Source: Embiotoca jacksoni
Taxonomy: Eukaryota > Chordata > Actinopteri > Embiotocidae
Assembly: GCA_022577435.1 (NCBI GenBank)
Contig: JAKOON010000100.1
Span: 62,001-126,000 of the forward strand
Direction of reading: 5' to 3'
Length of the DNA: 64,000 nt
Translations under genes and position numbers: made by a program
Notes under the pieces: model-generated
The model's database searches: none
Told to the model about the DNA's origin: nothing
The model's input: the letters and a program-made list of their open reading frames with translations, nothing else
Shown: positions 13,336 through 25,994 of the stretch, one piece after another
Layout: every line of letters starts with the position of its first letter
Numbering within the stretch: position 1 is the stretch's first letter

Positions 13336-15894
13336 TTTTAAACATTATGGGAAAACAAACTGCCAACCTAGCAAATAAAACACCACTTCTCCGCAGGATT
13401 TGGCATCTGCTGCCCTCCACATGATGTCGAAATCTATACAAAAGATACTTGAAACATAAATCCAAGCAAATGATGCTAATTTCCTGAAACAAATATTGAT
13501 TTTCTCACCGACCACCAGCCATCATAAAAATCCAGGAATAAACGGTACACATTTATATATGTATAATTATGGCTGTTTACAAACATATTGGAACTATATG
13601 CCAACAATAGAAGGAAAATCGAACAATCTTTTTAACAATTACATCTCGATCTCGGTATCAGCTTTGACAATCCAGAACCAATCAAACTCTAGCTGTGATC
13701 TTACGTTCACAAACTCATGCCTCGATTCTCGACCTTTGACTGTTAGCTCGTCTTCCCACAGACAAACGCACGTATTTGGACATCTGCTCAATGAATGCAA
13801 CATAAACATCCACGCTAGCTACTACGCCTCGATCTACACACATCCGTCTCAGGGATGTTGCACCGAACTGGTTTTACACAGGACGTGTAACAGCTGATCA
13901 GCTTTCTGGAGTCCTGCAGGCGTCTCAAAACTCTCCGATGAGACACCTCTGCTGTGAAGACAAAGACGGGAACAGCCAAGACTTTACATACAGAACCTTT
14001 ACATCGATAACTGTTAGAAAATAATCCTCAGCCAGACATTTTTTTTTTGTTGGAAGAAACAGGAGCAAATACATACATACAAGGACATTCCTTTCACAGT
14101 AAGGTAAATAAATAAAGTTTAAAAGAACAATATGGGCCACAGTCCTGCCTGCTGAGGGATTAGTTTCCTGTTAAAGAGCTCAGTCTGGGTCTGCAAGTTG
14201 AAGAACGTGGAGAGGAGGTCTCAAGTAGTTCATATTTAATGGTAAATATGCACATTTAACGAAGGAGAATGATCCGTTTCTGTTCTGTCCACTAGAAAAA
14301 CTTCACATCAGTACGAACTGTCAAACTGTTTCAGCCGAGAAACTTAAACAAGAGGACTGTGAGGCGGAAACCTTTATTTATACTGAGTGTAGCTGCTGAC
14401 CCGACCACTGCAGAGCTGCACGGAGGCTCACTGTTATGATTAGAGGCGAACGATACCCTTTTTCTCCAAAACTAGCCGAGAGTCGAGCAATTACATGTCA
14501 ATCGACTGCTGCTGAGAACAGACGTGTTGCTGGTAAATTTAGGGACGTTTTTCAGGTGGATGTTTAAAAAAAAAAAAACAACAACAAAAAACCAGTCTCG
14601 GGCTTAAGAGGTTAACCACGACCGCAGTTGTTCCCAAACCTAACCGACCTTGGCCACTGCATTGTCACATTATAAAAAAACGATTACAACAACTGTGTTT
14701 TGGAGGTTTCAGAGAGCTACAACCAGCTGACATGTCTGCCAACGTGCGTGTCACAAATGATGCATTCTGTCATTTCATTTGAAGGACTTCTTTCACTGTA
14801 ACTGTGGCAGCACTCGCATTTTTTTTTTTCCCATTTCAGGAAATTGAATTTTAGCATGATGATGACCTGTGAGGCAGACTTTCACAAAAAAAAAAAAAAA
14901 AAAAAAAAGGTCCACAGCGAACAAGAAGGCTTCAGAAACTGTGCACTTCATGTCGAAATAGAGCTGAAACAGCAAATCAGAGCTAAACAAGAGGATGATG
15001 AAGGTGCAGAAACACCCGCGGACACTATGCCACCGAGGGCACTTTAACGCCGCTGATGAAGACCACATGGCTGAAAGCAGCCACCTCATTTCTGAACCTG
15101 TCGGCTTGGTGCGCCAGTCAGAGTCTTGCAGCCAAGTCGGTGTAAGGAAAGGTGCTGAATAAATTTTTTCCAGACAAGTAGTAGAAATCCCTGCAGCATC
15201 CAAGTGAGTGATCAGCTTAATGAATAGGGGCAATGTGAAGCAGCAACGGCACCATGACAAAACTCAATAGTGATGCCAATAAAGGGGGAGCCACATTTAG
15301 TCATGTCTAAATTTTTAAGGCTCAGCTCAAAGGAGAGGCTTGTCCAGGTGACAAAACCGCTGATGTGTGTGGATACACAGCTCGAAACTGAAGCGAGGAA
15401 TGCAAAGCTCCGCCACGAGACCCCAACAGAGGAGGTGATTACTCTTCCATCCCTGCTTATATCGAAACGCCAGCTGGAGAAGACAAAATGAGGTCTCGCA
15501 ACCAGGCATTCTTCAAATTTTGGGTACAAACGTTCACTTGGACTCAAGGATGAACTAATAAGAGTTCTCGTTGTGATTGGGGGGGGGGGGGGGGCAGGTA
15601 GGACCAGGTCAGAAAACACAAGAAGTGTAAAACTTAAAAGGTTTACTGAAAACAAAAATAGGGTGATTCAGCACGGGGGGAAAAAACAAAACAATGAAAG
15701 GCTAGCCAAGCCAAACAAACACTGAAGAAGATCCACAAATCTAATGGGCAGAACAAACGGGGCAAGACACAGGTGAGTGCTTAAAAAAGGCGGGAAAAAA
15801 CAGGAAGTGAGACAATATAGACAGAAGAGGAACGTGGTTTTCAAAATAAAACAGGCAACACAAAACTGAGATCAATACCAAAGAGAAGTTCAAA

Positions 15895-16240
15895 ACATCA
15901 TAGTTTAATGGTCAAAGGTCAAAGATCAAGGTCACTGAGAACTCATGTCCAGACAATTATTGTGAAGTCGTACCTCAGAGACGCCTTCAGGGAACTTCTT
16001 CAAATTTAACACAAATGTTCACTTGGACTCAAGGAAAAACTGATTACAATTTGGTGGTCAAAGGTCACCAGTTCCTCAAGTCCGTCCAGTTCTTGTGAAC
16101 GTGATGCCATAACTCAAGAACAGAAGCAAAGATTGTGATCATATTTCACATTTGGTCAGATACCGAACTGGTGACAATGATCTTGGGTGCCCACCTTAAA
16201 ACCGGCGACTGTATAGATCTCCTGTGCTGCCGGGTTGAAG
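15895..16240. repeat. Teleost interspersed repeat (GGTCAAAGGTCA type)
   Basis: Contains TGGTCAAAGGTCAAAGATCA, CACTTGGACTCAAGGA and CCATAACTCAAGAACAGAAG, phrases shared by a repeat common in fish genomes. A second partial copy in the same orientation lies at about 15500-15580 (CGTTCACTTGGACTCAAGGA). Class not assigned. A 144-codon minus-strand frame over 15212-15655 overlaps this material and is not considered a gene. Confidence 0.55.
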
Positions 16241-19200
16241 TTATGCATCCATGTTTTAAAATTTGCGAATTCTTTTCAGGAACATCTATAGTTGAAAGCA
16301 TTGCCTACTGTCAATCAACTTTATTGGCCAAGTTTGTGAACACATAAAGGAATAATTCCTTTCAAGTCTTCACTATGCGAGTGTGGACCGATACGCACGT
16401 CGACTGTAACATGACTGGTTGGCGGAAACCATCAATTCTAGTTGTATTATAAATTCAGTTTTAGTTGAAGTGTAAGCTGTACTTGGTGTGATGTTTCACT
16501 AAATGTGGACTATATATGCCTTGTTGGTTTACTCATTTCACACAAAAGCCGGGCGACTAATGTCCATCATCTGTGCAAGTGACTAAAATTGAACTATGTA
16601 ATAAGCTGCAGCTGGTCTACATTTAAACTGGTTTAAGACTAAATATTTTAAGTGTTTCAGCTCAGTGTACTGATGTGATTAATGTGGCCACACTGTGCTG
16701 AGGACTTGCTGGTAAATTCCCCACAGTTATTTTCATACATTTGATCATTCATATCATTGATGTGTTCAACTCCATAACACTGAGGGCCGCTTTGTTGTGC
16801 AACTGAAGCCAGAAAATTCTTTGGCACTTTTTTCGATTTTGAGGGGCAGTTTGGGTCGAAGTAAACTGAGTGGGAGCAGGTGAATAACACGCTCTCATGT
16901 TGCACAAAATAAGGATATGTTATTGGATCACAATCCAGGCATGTCATCTTATTAAGACGTTTGAAAAGCTGTTGACTTTAGTCACGGTGATCCTCCAAGA
17001 TCCTCTACAGAAAGACATTTAATAGTCCAAATAGTGATTTTGGAAATGTGCTGTCCACCGTAAGTTAACAGTGTTTATTTTACCAGCGTGGACACATTAA
17101 ACCTTCCTCTCTTTTGTTTCTCTCATATCTGCACATGAAAAAGACACATTTTTTACTTTCTATAAATTAGATACAAGCTGTTATCAGGTAACTGCACTGT
17201 GTGAAGACACACCTAAGCAAAAAGACCTTTATTGAGGGCCTATCGGCGTGTTGAAGTCCTCCTTAATTCAAAAATGTTTGTTTTTGTTTGTCTTCTGGTC
17301 AGAACGAAAGAAATTTTAAGTCATGCATGCTTGAGAATTTAAATTTTTTTCCCAATATTTTTAATGTTAGGAGAAAAAAGGCTTAAGATGAGGACTAATC
17401 AATATGTCTGATGAACATAGTGACCGTCTCAGGTAATGCTGGCTGGGGTTGCTCGAGCGTAAACGCTAAATATTAAACTCTGATAGAATCTAGCCCTGAT
17501 TTCTGGCTCATAGTCATAAAAGAGTTTTATTTTTTTTACGCGACCTGTAACCCCGCAAACTAATGCGGGTAACGATGTGCTCCTTGGTTTTTTGAAATAG
17601 GATTTGGTTACGACTATAAGCTAGTTAGCCAGGCGTGCTAACATTTGCTGCGTAGAGCAGATTATTCAAACTTTCTGCTCGTGTGTCTTTTGGTTTTGGA
17701 AAGGCAGAGTGTGTCTTTCACCACAGCAGCTGCACAATGCGTTAACATGTGGAGAAATCCAAAACTTAACAAACCTTACCGGTTGTAAATGGCATTCACG
17801 TAAACATCTAAATCGTGATCATTTTTTTTTCTTTTTTAAAGCTCTGACATATTGGCCTGGCTGCGCCCACCTATTGCCCACAGCTTCGGTCTTTGTTGTG
17901 TATAGTCTGGCACTCAGGTTTATTCAAGCAACCAGTGTGGGTGGCTAAGTGCAATGGAGTGGTTAAAACAATGTTAGTGGTGGTAGAGTTTGGGCACACA
18001 GCATACTGTGGTCACCAATAGTTTCATGGTTTATGTCCATTAGGATGGAACAACTGGAAATGATCCTTAATGGACCATCGCCAGACCCACATATTCACAA
18101 AGGGAATTCAGGCCGGGTAATACTGGGCTACAAATACATCCGACTTGGTGCTAAAAAGTACTGACGTGTCCAATTCCATAGTTGTGACTTTGCATTAAAC
18201 AACCTCAACATTCTAACACTTCCTTCAAAATACACTCCTGTACAGCAGCTGTTAATAGTGTTTTTAGAAATTTGCCTGATAGGAATTTAAGAAATGCAGC
18301 GTAACTTTTGTTTGTCTCTTCATTCGTGTTTATTGATGATAATATGGATCTCTTTTGGGACCAAAATAAATCCAGGGTGTTGTCCAAGTGCAACAGAAGA
18401 AGGAAGTAAGACAGCTGGAGTCTCCAGTGACGAGTCTCCGAGGACCAGCAGCACAAAATTTCCTGATGACATGACGGTAGCGTTAAGCTGCGATTGGATG
18501 ACTACTGTCTGGAGGTACAGGTTTAGCAGACTATCAGTTTCTTTCTTGGGTAGGTGCTCACATATGTTATCTCATCTTCCTGGTTTGCATCAACACCACC
18601 GAATCACAATCCCTTTACGAGCGAGTTTTCTTCTCTTATTTCAAAAACTCAAGCCATGAAGCAATTTTGGATCCCTCCTTTTTCCTCCATCACTGCTCAC
18701 CTACCCCTCTGTCCTCTCCTCCTGGCAGACCTAAACATTTACAAGCAGGTGTAGATCTGTGAGAAACTTTAAGCGCAGATGGCAGGAAATTCCAAAGAAA
18801 TGACAGTGGCTCGGTCCAAACCACGAGACGGTGTGAACGGAGCTGGTGGACTAGATACAGCGAGGCCAGCGGCAGCAGCGGCAGCGCCTATGGACCAGAC
18901 TTGGACTCCCGGCCAGCCAGCGTCTTGAAATAGGAGCAGCTTCACAAGGCGTCTGTTAAAGCTCTTCTGCGATGGACTGAGTGCGGCGTGGTGGGTACTG
19001 ACTGACTCCAATGTGTCTTTCCAAACAAATTTTGGGTGGCATTTGGTCTGAGAAACCTTGTGAAAACAGATTATGTTTTACATCCAGTGGTTTATTACAG
19101 CCGATGTTTGGTGAACCATCAGTACTTCAGCCAGTGGATCATTCAGGACCTCATCAAGCAGCACTTTCCCGCTCTTCATGCATTATTCTTCTATATGATG

Positions 19201-20394
19201 TCATGGGAGCAGTAGTGAGCGAACAACCCGGAGCCCCAACATGAGAGGAGCCCTCACAAAGTCTAAAATTAACAGTTTATATATATATTTCTAAACAAAT
19301 AAAAAGTAGATAATTTATAAATCTTAATTTATGCATTTTGTTTCGAGTTTTCTCGTCTGCTGTACAGAACCATGATTTTAAAAGTGAGGTTTCCAAACAG
19401 ATAATTGCACTCATGAAAGTGAACTTTAAAAAGGAAAATCAGGCGACCACAAGACAACTCGAGGGACAATGAAACCTTTGCAGTCTTATTACAAATACAA
19501 GCAGGGGAAGGAATGAAGCCGAGAGCACGGCACGAAATAAAAAAGAAAAGCATATTAAGTTACTCCAAAATTGATCAATTCTGTAAAACGCAGTTGTTCC
19601 AGGTTACGATCTTGACTTGACAACGGTGTATTCGTGCCAAAACACTCCGAACAACAAATTTTCTATCCAAGCATCAGCGAAAACTCACATTTCAATCAAA
19701 CATCCAGCGGGGCCTCTGCAGCCTTTGAAACACCCCCAGTTTCATTTTTTATTAATGAGAACTTTGAACTGTAAATTCATTTTCCTTTGGGAGCCGATGA
19801 AACGGGGAAAGCTGCTGGACGTCTGCTTTTCAGATTCTGCGAGACATCATTAATCTTGACAGATCTCTTTAATTTAACTGCTACATTTGCTATGCTTGTA
19901 TGTTGGTCTTAGGTGGCTCCCAGTAATAATATTTAAACTTTATGGCAACAACTCCGTCTACATTAAGTCTGGTCCTCTCCTTAGTGTACGTGTCCCAACA
20001 CAAACTAATGCAAAAACAGCACATGGTGTTGCTACTGGCCACGACTACGTGCTCTGTAAGAAGCGTCCTGTTAATTTGACATGGTAACGTTCTTATTTTT
20101 GCAGGACAGTTCCTCTTTGTTGTTGAGTTTATTTAGCAATCTCTTTGCTCAAGATTGTTGTTTATTGCTGCTGTATTGATTTAATCAAACTGCTCTCTTG
20201 CTGCTCGAGGTGCCGCAACCCCAACCTCCCACTGAAGACCTCCTGGGAAATCTACTAGTTAACTTCATTGTGTTACTCTTTATAAAAGTCGTGTGTCCTC
20301 ATATTCAAGATTTAGGACAGAAGAACAATAGAGCTTTATAAAGTCGGATTGGCAGGTTATTGAACTCTATCAATCGGCAAAAGAGCATCCGCTC

Positions 20395-21145
20395 GTAACT
20401 AAATACATTTACTCAAGTACTGTCCCCATTTCGAGGTACCTGTGCTTTTTATTTCCATGTTATGCAACATTGTACTTCTACTCTGCATCTCAAAGGAAAA
20501 TCTTTTTACTCCACTATGTTTGATATTAACTTTTCAGAGTACACTTTTTTTTATTATTTTTTTTTATTGTTCCAGAGAAAACCACGTCTCTCCAAATTTG
20601 GGTATTTTTAAGTTGAATTTTTCTGTTAAACTGAAGGAATTCAATGTTTCTTTATTGGTTGAAAAAAAATTCTCCCACTTCTTTTAGCAAATCAACTGTT
20701 TAAACAATCCAATTGGATTAGTTGGAGAATACGTTGTCACAGAGCTTGTAGATTTGTAGCGACATGTGGTTCTAAGGAGAGCGACACGTGAAGATCATTC
20801 GGTTCCTACAGTCTTTTACGTCGATAAACCAACCAGAAATTAAGTAGATAAAATGAGCTCAACCTTCAATAACTACAACCGTGAAAAGCAACATAAACAT
20901 TAATGCAGGGGTCATATATTATATATAATCCTAAAACACTGACAACGGCAAAAAAAAATTTCATAGTTTGTACTTTTACTTTTGATTCTTTAAATAAAAA
21001 CTGCTGCTAGTACTTGCATAATTTTACTTAAGTAGTTTTGAGGGCCTGACCTTTACTTGGAGTGGAGTATTTTCGCAGTGTGGTATTAGTTAGTTCTTTT
21101 ACCTGAACAAAGGATCCGAAAACTTCTTCCACCACTGGGAGCATC
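20395..21145 (+). repeat. Teleost interspersed repeat (TTTACTCAAGTACTG / ACTTAAGTAGTTTTGAGGG type)
   Basis: Left part (about 20400-20540) reads ACATTTACTCAAGTACTG, then TGTACTTCTACTCTGC and TTTTTACTCCACTATG. The right part (about 20960-21140) reads TTTTACTTAAGTAGTTTTGA and ends CTTCTTCCACCACTGG. Partial relatives occur at about 26990-27120 and 9245-9360. Class not assigned. Confidence 0.55.
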
Positions 21146-23287
21146 TCATTCTTAAAGCTGCACTAACAGATGTTCTTTATATTAAAACTGAATCAAGTGA
21201 CTTGTGTAATGTGGACGAAGTCACCCTATCGAGGATTTACAGCATTAAACTTCATTATCTTCGTTCACTCCCACGGCCTAGCGGGGTTTTTTTTCCCTTT
21301 GGTTGCAGCATGCTGTTTTAAGAGGACAATTTTTAACAACGCAGCGAACGCTACCTGCTGACAGTCACAGACATCAGAGTCACAGTTTACAACTTGCTGG
21401 TTAACATAGTGAAGCATTTAGGCATCTCCTCAGGGGTCAGTGGAGACCAAAAATAGAGCTAAAAGGAGACAAAGTATTAGACTTCAAACTGTTGGGTGGA
21501 TTCCATATTTATGCTAAATATTGCAATTCTTGATGTTTCCCATAACAGCTACATTTCACATGCCAGCAGATGGAGCAACTGCATAGATTTCTGCACACAA
21601 AACACTCCCACATTTCCCTTCCATCTCTTTAGTGCACACTCTCGCAGCTGCAGAAAAACACCTCCATCATGTCTACCTTTGCTTTTCATTCAAACATTTT
21701 GGCTGCTAATACTTTTAAATGAACGCCTGCTACTTTAATCAAAGGATCTGGATGCTTCCACAAATATCCAACACTGAATCAATGAATCATTCAACCAAGA
21801 CCCAGAAGAAATGCTCGCCTGCAGCTAAATCTGGATTCAAATCTAAACCAAAGCGGCTGAATATATACACTGACAGAAACACGCGCACATTTCTTTAATA
21901 AGTTTGCTTTCCATTGATGTATTGTGAGGATAACCTCAAGCAAGAATCTGGAGTTTATAATCATCATGTCGAGATAAAGTACCCTCCATGTATTAACTGG
22001 AACTGCCATAATCCCACTAATTCACTGGACTGTGCTAAGAAAAAAAGTTCTGAGAGTTGAAATAATTTCCCAAGTAAACATGATTTAAAAAGACATTGTT
22101 TCTGGTGTGTATTAACTGCAGGCCAATGTTGAAACAGTTACCTCTGATACTTGCAGTGGGTCATATTACCCAGCTGTGTCACCCTTGGGTGTTGCAAAAG
22201 AGCACGCACCTCTGGCCAGAAATAATATTTCCGAACCAAAATGAGCTCTGCTTGTAGGGCAATCACTGCTAATGTCCGCGAAAGGTATGTAGGGAGCGGG
22301 CGGCTGAGAAAAACAAGTGACGAACCATTTCACCAGCATGCTGTGAATACGGGAACAGCTGTCATAAAAACGACAGTTCAAACTAGCATGAGATCGGATG
22401 TGACAAAATTCAGACTCCGGGCTGTTGGCAAATATTTATGTATGAGAAAGCAAATTTATTTGCGTCACACTAATGCATGACATATGATCATAGTTTCTCT
22501 GTGACTTTGAACCCTTAATTAAATACATGAGGTCATCTCGCTCTACGTAATGTAAACACAAGTATTAAAGGGGCTTTTGAAACAAAGCTGTTACTTTAAA
22601 TGACCTCTATTGGCCACCGGAGGGAATTGCATTAATGAGTTGTTTCCATCCAAAATGTTGCTCAAATTTTAATCAAATTCCAACGTCAACAAAAGAAGAT
22701 TTGGTTAAGCAGTTTTTTCCATCAGCTGGTTTTATTAAAATTTCCAGAGGTGGCTGTAACAGAATATAAATGACAATGAAAAGATGGCCAGTGACTGACG
22801 ATGATTTCCTCCCAACTGCAACTGCCTTCAAGAGTTGTCTTCTGCATATGGTGTTTTCCATTTTCTGTCATTTGTAGAGTTTTTTTGGGGGGATAGGAGT
22901 TTTCTGGTTCATGGTACAGCCTTTTGAGAAATGCCCGACGTTAGAAAACTGCCTTAACGGCCGCTTTGCAACTTGTTGGCAACCCCCTGCTGCATGAGGT
23001 CTTCACCTGGAACGGTTTCAACTAACAGAAATTAAAAGTTCATTGGAGAAAATCTAATGTTGGTAGACAGCAAATATCCCCATGTTCAACATCAGTTGTA
23101 ATCAACATTATGGCAAGCTCTGCTCAACACTCCACCATTTCATTAAGACATAAAGGTCAGTAAGTCCAGAAGATTTAAGGAGGATCAAACACTGAGATTA
23201 ATAAAGACTGCTCCAGGAAAGAAGACCAAGAGTTCCCCTTGCTGCAGAGAATTTCATTAAAGCCTTCGAAATCAACAAAGAAAAAAA

Positions 23288-23572
23288 AAAAGGTAAATGG
23301 TCTGTACTTGTATCGTGCTTTATCACCTTTCAGTCTCAAAGCGCTTTAACATGGTTTTCCATTCACACACTAATGAGACAGATCACCGTGCAAGGTGCTG
23401 CCATCAGGAGCACATTCACACACCGGTGGTACACCATCGGGAGCAACTTGTGGTTCAGTGACTTGCTCAAGGACACTTAGGCATGTGGACAGGAGGAGCT
23501 GGGGATCGAGCCACCAACCTTCCGATTAGTGTGCAACCCGCTCTACCGACTGAGCCACAGCACCTCCGATTA
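23288..23572 (-). mobile_element. tRNA-derived SINE-like element
   Basis: Read on the minus strand it starts with a tRNA-like head: A-box TGGCTCAGTCGG (from about 23557) and B-box-like GTTGGTGGCTCGATCC (about 23505-23520). A body common in teleosts follows (AAAGCGCTTT, AGGACACTT), ending near GGTAAATGGTCTGTACTTGT at 23292. It is too diverged from a functional tRNA to be a tRNA gene. A Tc1 relic abuts it on the right. Confidence 0.75.
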
Positions 23573-23589
23573 GAGCCAGCACCAACGCC

Positions 23590-23880
23590 TCCTCCAGTTC
23601 AGACAGCAGACACATCTCAACATCAACAGTTGGATGAGACTGTGTGCATGATGGTCGAAGTGCTGCAAAGAAACCACAGTTGAGGGAGACCGAGAACATG
23701 AAGAGAACTGCCGGGACCAAGAAACATAAATGACGAACGTCAGACCAGTGGAAATCTGAACTTTGATGTGACGAGCCCATATTTAAAATGGTTGGATGTG
23801 GCTTTGCGAGACTCAGAGATGGTGACGGATTGTATCTGCGTGTGTGGTTTTCACCACGAAGCCTTGAGGAGGAGCTGTAA
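23590..23880 (+). pseudogene. Decayed Tc1-like transposase fragment
   Basis: Plus-strand DNA with many segments typical of teleost Tc1 elements: GAGACTGTGTG, TGCTGCAAAGAAACCAC, ACCAAGAAACA, AGACCAGTGGAAATCTG, followed by peptides such as RDSEMVTDCICVCGFHHEAL. It has several stops and frameshifts and no recognisable terminal repeats. It is unrelated in sequence to the better preserved element at 48816-50438. Confidence 0.6.
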
Positions 23881-25164
23881 CATTATCAAGAATCGAAGGA
23901 AACAATCATGCTGGGTGTCGAAACGCACATGTTCTTACACTTGCTTTGAGTGTGTAAGGGCTTTCACCACAAACAAGTACGGCAGAATGCGGTGCACTAC
24001 GCTATGAGTACCTGGATGGTGTCCTTGTACCGGTCCGTAAATGTGTCCACTGCTCCAGAGTATGGAGTGATTGGCATCATGGCTACTTAGCAGAATTGGA
24101 GGGACCGCCAATCGATATTCGAACTGTGGCGGCTGAGGAAGCTGCAGCTGCTGCGGAACAACTCGCTGTACAAATACAAGTTGTTAGAGGCAAGCATGTG
24201 TGTGCCTGAAACAGAGGGCATGAAAACACGTTCGTATTTAGGTAAAATAACCCAACAAAGCTGGCAGATATGTTGGCATGTGATGCATTCAAATGTCACG
24301 GTTATTTCCGTGTTTGATGATTGTTTGATACGAGACAACACTAACCCGTCAAAATTCAAAGTGTTTACACAAGTAAGTATACCACCACATCAGAGTACTA
24401 AAGAGAAGCACGCTAATTCAGTCAAAGCAATACGTCACAAATGCATTTTCATAACAAATTTCCATCTGTACGAACACGTCTGACAACACATCACTCGACC
24501 ATCCATTGGAAAACTAGCAAATATTCACCTTTAAGATGCTACCACCAGTGAATTAAAAAAATAAAAAAATACTTAAGCAATATATTGTTACCAAACAAGA
24601 AACTAATTGAGCAACCAATCGTTTCACGTCCGATAGGGATCCAAGATTCATTTTAGCCCCCGGGGCCGCTTAAAAAGTTGATCTGGTCATGTTGCAACCC
24701 ACCGACACCTTTTGAATCTGTGGTTCACATTTTGAAAAGTCAACGAGAGGAAAACAATCCACTAAAACTGAAATGCTTTTGTTATTTTCCTCCCCTGGTG
24801 TGAAACTGAGGCGAACATACAGCGGATCTGCCAGGCCAAACAAATATTTCAGGTCGAAACAAATCTTGGCTCACTGCTGTCTCCCGCTCGTAGCGCCATG
24901 CTCCATCTGAGTGCTAAAACAAACAATCCAAGCATCTGGTGAAATAATCCGTGAGTCACTGGTATTGATCAACAACCTGATCAACCTCCCACAGGCATAT
25001 TAAGGTAATTTTGTGCTTTAGGAAACAGTGCAAATCTTATTTACGGCCCCTTTAACAGCTACATACATCAGATTAAATGAGATAAATAAGAAAATTAACT
25101 GTGATTCAGCTGCGCACGCCCCTGTGCTGTGCTCTGCTCTGCTCTGCTGGCCGAGGCCTGAGAG

Positions 25165-25424
25165 TATAAACCACGATTCCCCAGCACAAGCTCCATGTCA
25201 GTGATACCATGAGACTAATGATTAAAACAAGCCTCCTCATCTGTTTGACTGTAAGCCAGATTTCCACCCCCTGCATAGCACTTTTCATTCCAGCTACATT
25301 ACATAAATCAGTGCACTGCAGAGGAATGGAAAGGAAGAGTCCCATAAGTAATAAGAGGGGAAAATATCACAAGGAACCATTTGGGTATGAGCTCACTACA
25401 GTGTATAGCAGCCTCACTTATTAA
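25165..25424 (+). other. Low-confidence small secreted ORF behind a TATA box
   Basis: TATAAA at 25165-25170 is followed by an ATG at 25209 and a 71-codon frame to 25424. The first ~24 residues look like a signal peptide (MRLMIKTSLLICLTVSQIST), and a dibasic site (NKRGKYHKE) follows. Alternatively a GTAAGC donor 14 codons in would make this a first exon. The leader would be only about 15 nt, which is unusually short. No homologue is recognised and chance is quite possible. Confidence 0.2.
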
Positions 25425-25852
25425 TTGCCTTCCTCAAATCTTTGTTGCACAATCAAAACAAGTTATTGTGTAATCCATGATACAGAGGCAAATTAAACCT
25501 GATAATAGCATTTCTCAACAAGAGTCTGAAACGACGTTCCTCTATTCAAGAAGAGTTGTCCTTATCTATCAACTCAGGTTTGAGTTGCAGCACTTACAGT
25601 CACCAAATAATGGTTCACGTCTCAGCTTAAATCCATTTATGGTGATAAATGCTGCACATATTTACACAATTCTCACTGTCAGAAGAAAACAAGTCATAAA
25701 AATGAAGTAAAAAAACAACAAAAAAAAACAATTTCTAAATCTAACACAGCATAAATCCCGTGTTAAACGGCATTACAGCGCTGTTTCTGCAGGTTAAAAC
25801 ATGACAGCACATTAAAAGTGCAATGAAGTTGCATTAGAAGCGCTGTTCTTAC

Positions 25853-25994
25853 CGTGTCGTGTCCGGTCATCGGCTTGTTTGTAGGTCTATGCCTCGCGCT
25901 GGCTGCACGCGGATTGTACTTCCCACTGTCACTGCTGTGCGCTTCGCACAGCGAGCTCACGGGCTAAATCTGCTGTGCTGCGCGCGCACACGCA
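25853..25994 (-). other. Candidate CpG-rich first exon of the minus-strand GLIS gene
   Basis: A GC- and CpG-rich stretch in an AT-rich neighbourhood that, read on the minus strand, ends in a strong donor (ACACG|GTAAGAAC, GT at 25852-25851). It contains short in-frame ATGs, including one six codons before the donor (MTGHDT). The nearest minus-strand gene downstream is the GLIS gene, so this may be its first exon, about 17 kb upstream of the zinc-finger exon. It could equally be a non-coding RNA exon or chance. A splice from here directly into 8938 would hit a stop in the GLIS frame, so another exon or an untranslated role is required. Confidence 0.3.

Larger units (their letters stand above)
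8939..25852. other. Long non-coding stretch, probably GLIS intron or upstream DNA
   Basis: Apart from the repeats, Tc1 fragment, ZNF143-like site and small ORF listed separately, nothing convincing is seen. Frames of 80-152 codons (such as 10257-10715 minus, 18769-19011 minus, 12960-13250 minus) show no domain, signal peptide or splice support. Confidence 0.5.

Noticed and set aside
15212..15655. 147-codon minus-strand frame
   Set aside because: Overlaps interspersed repeat sequence and a poly-G run; no protein features.
23505..23570. Possible tRNA gene on the minus strand
   Set aside because: A- and B-box-like motifs are present, but the acceptor stem does not pair and the sequence continues into a repeat body; it is a SINE head.
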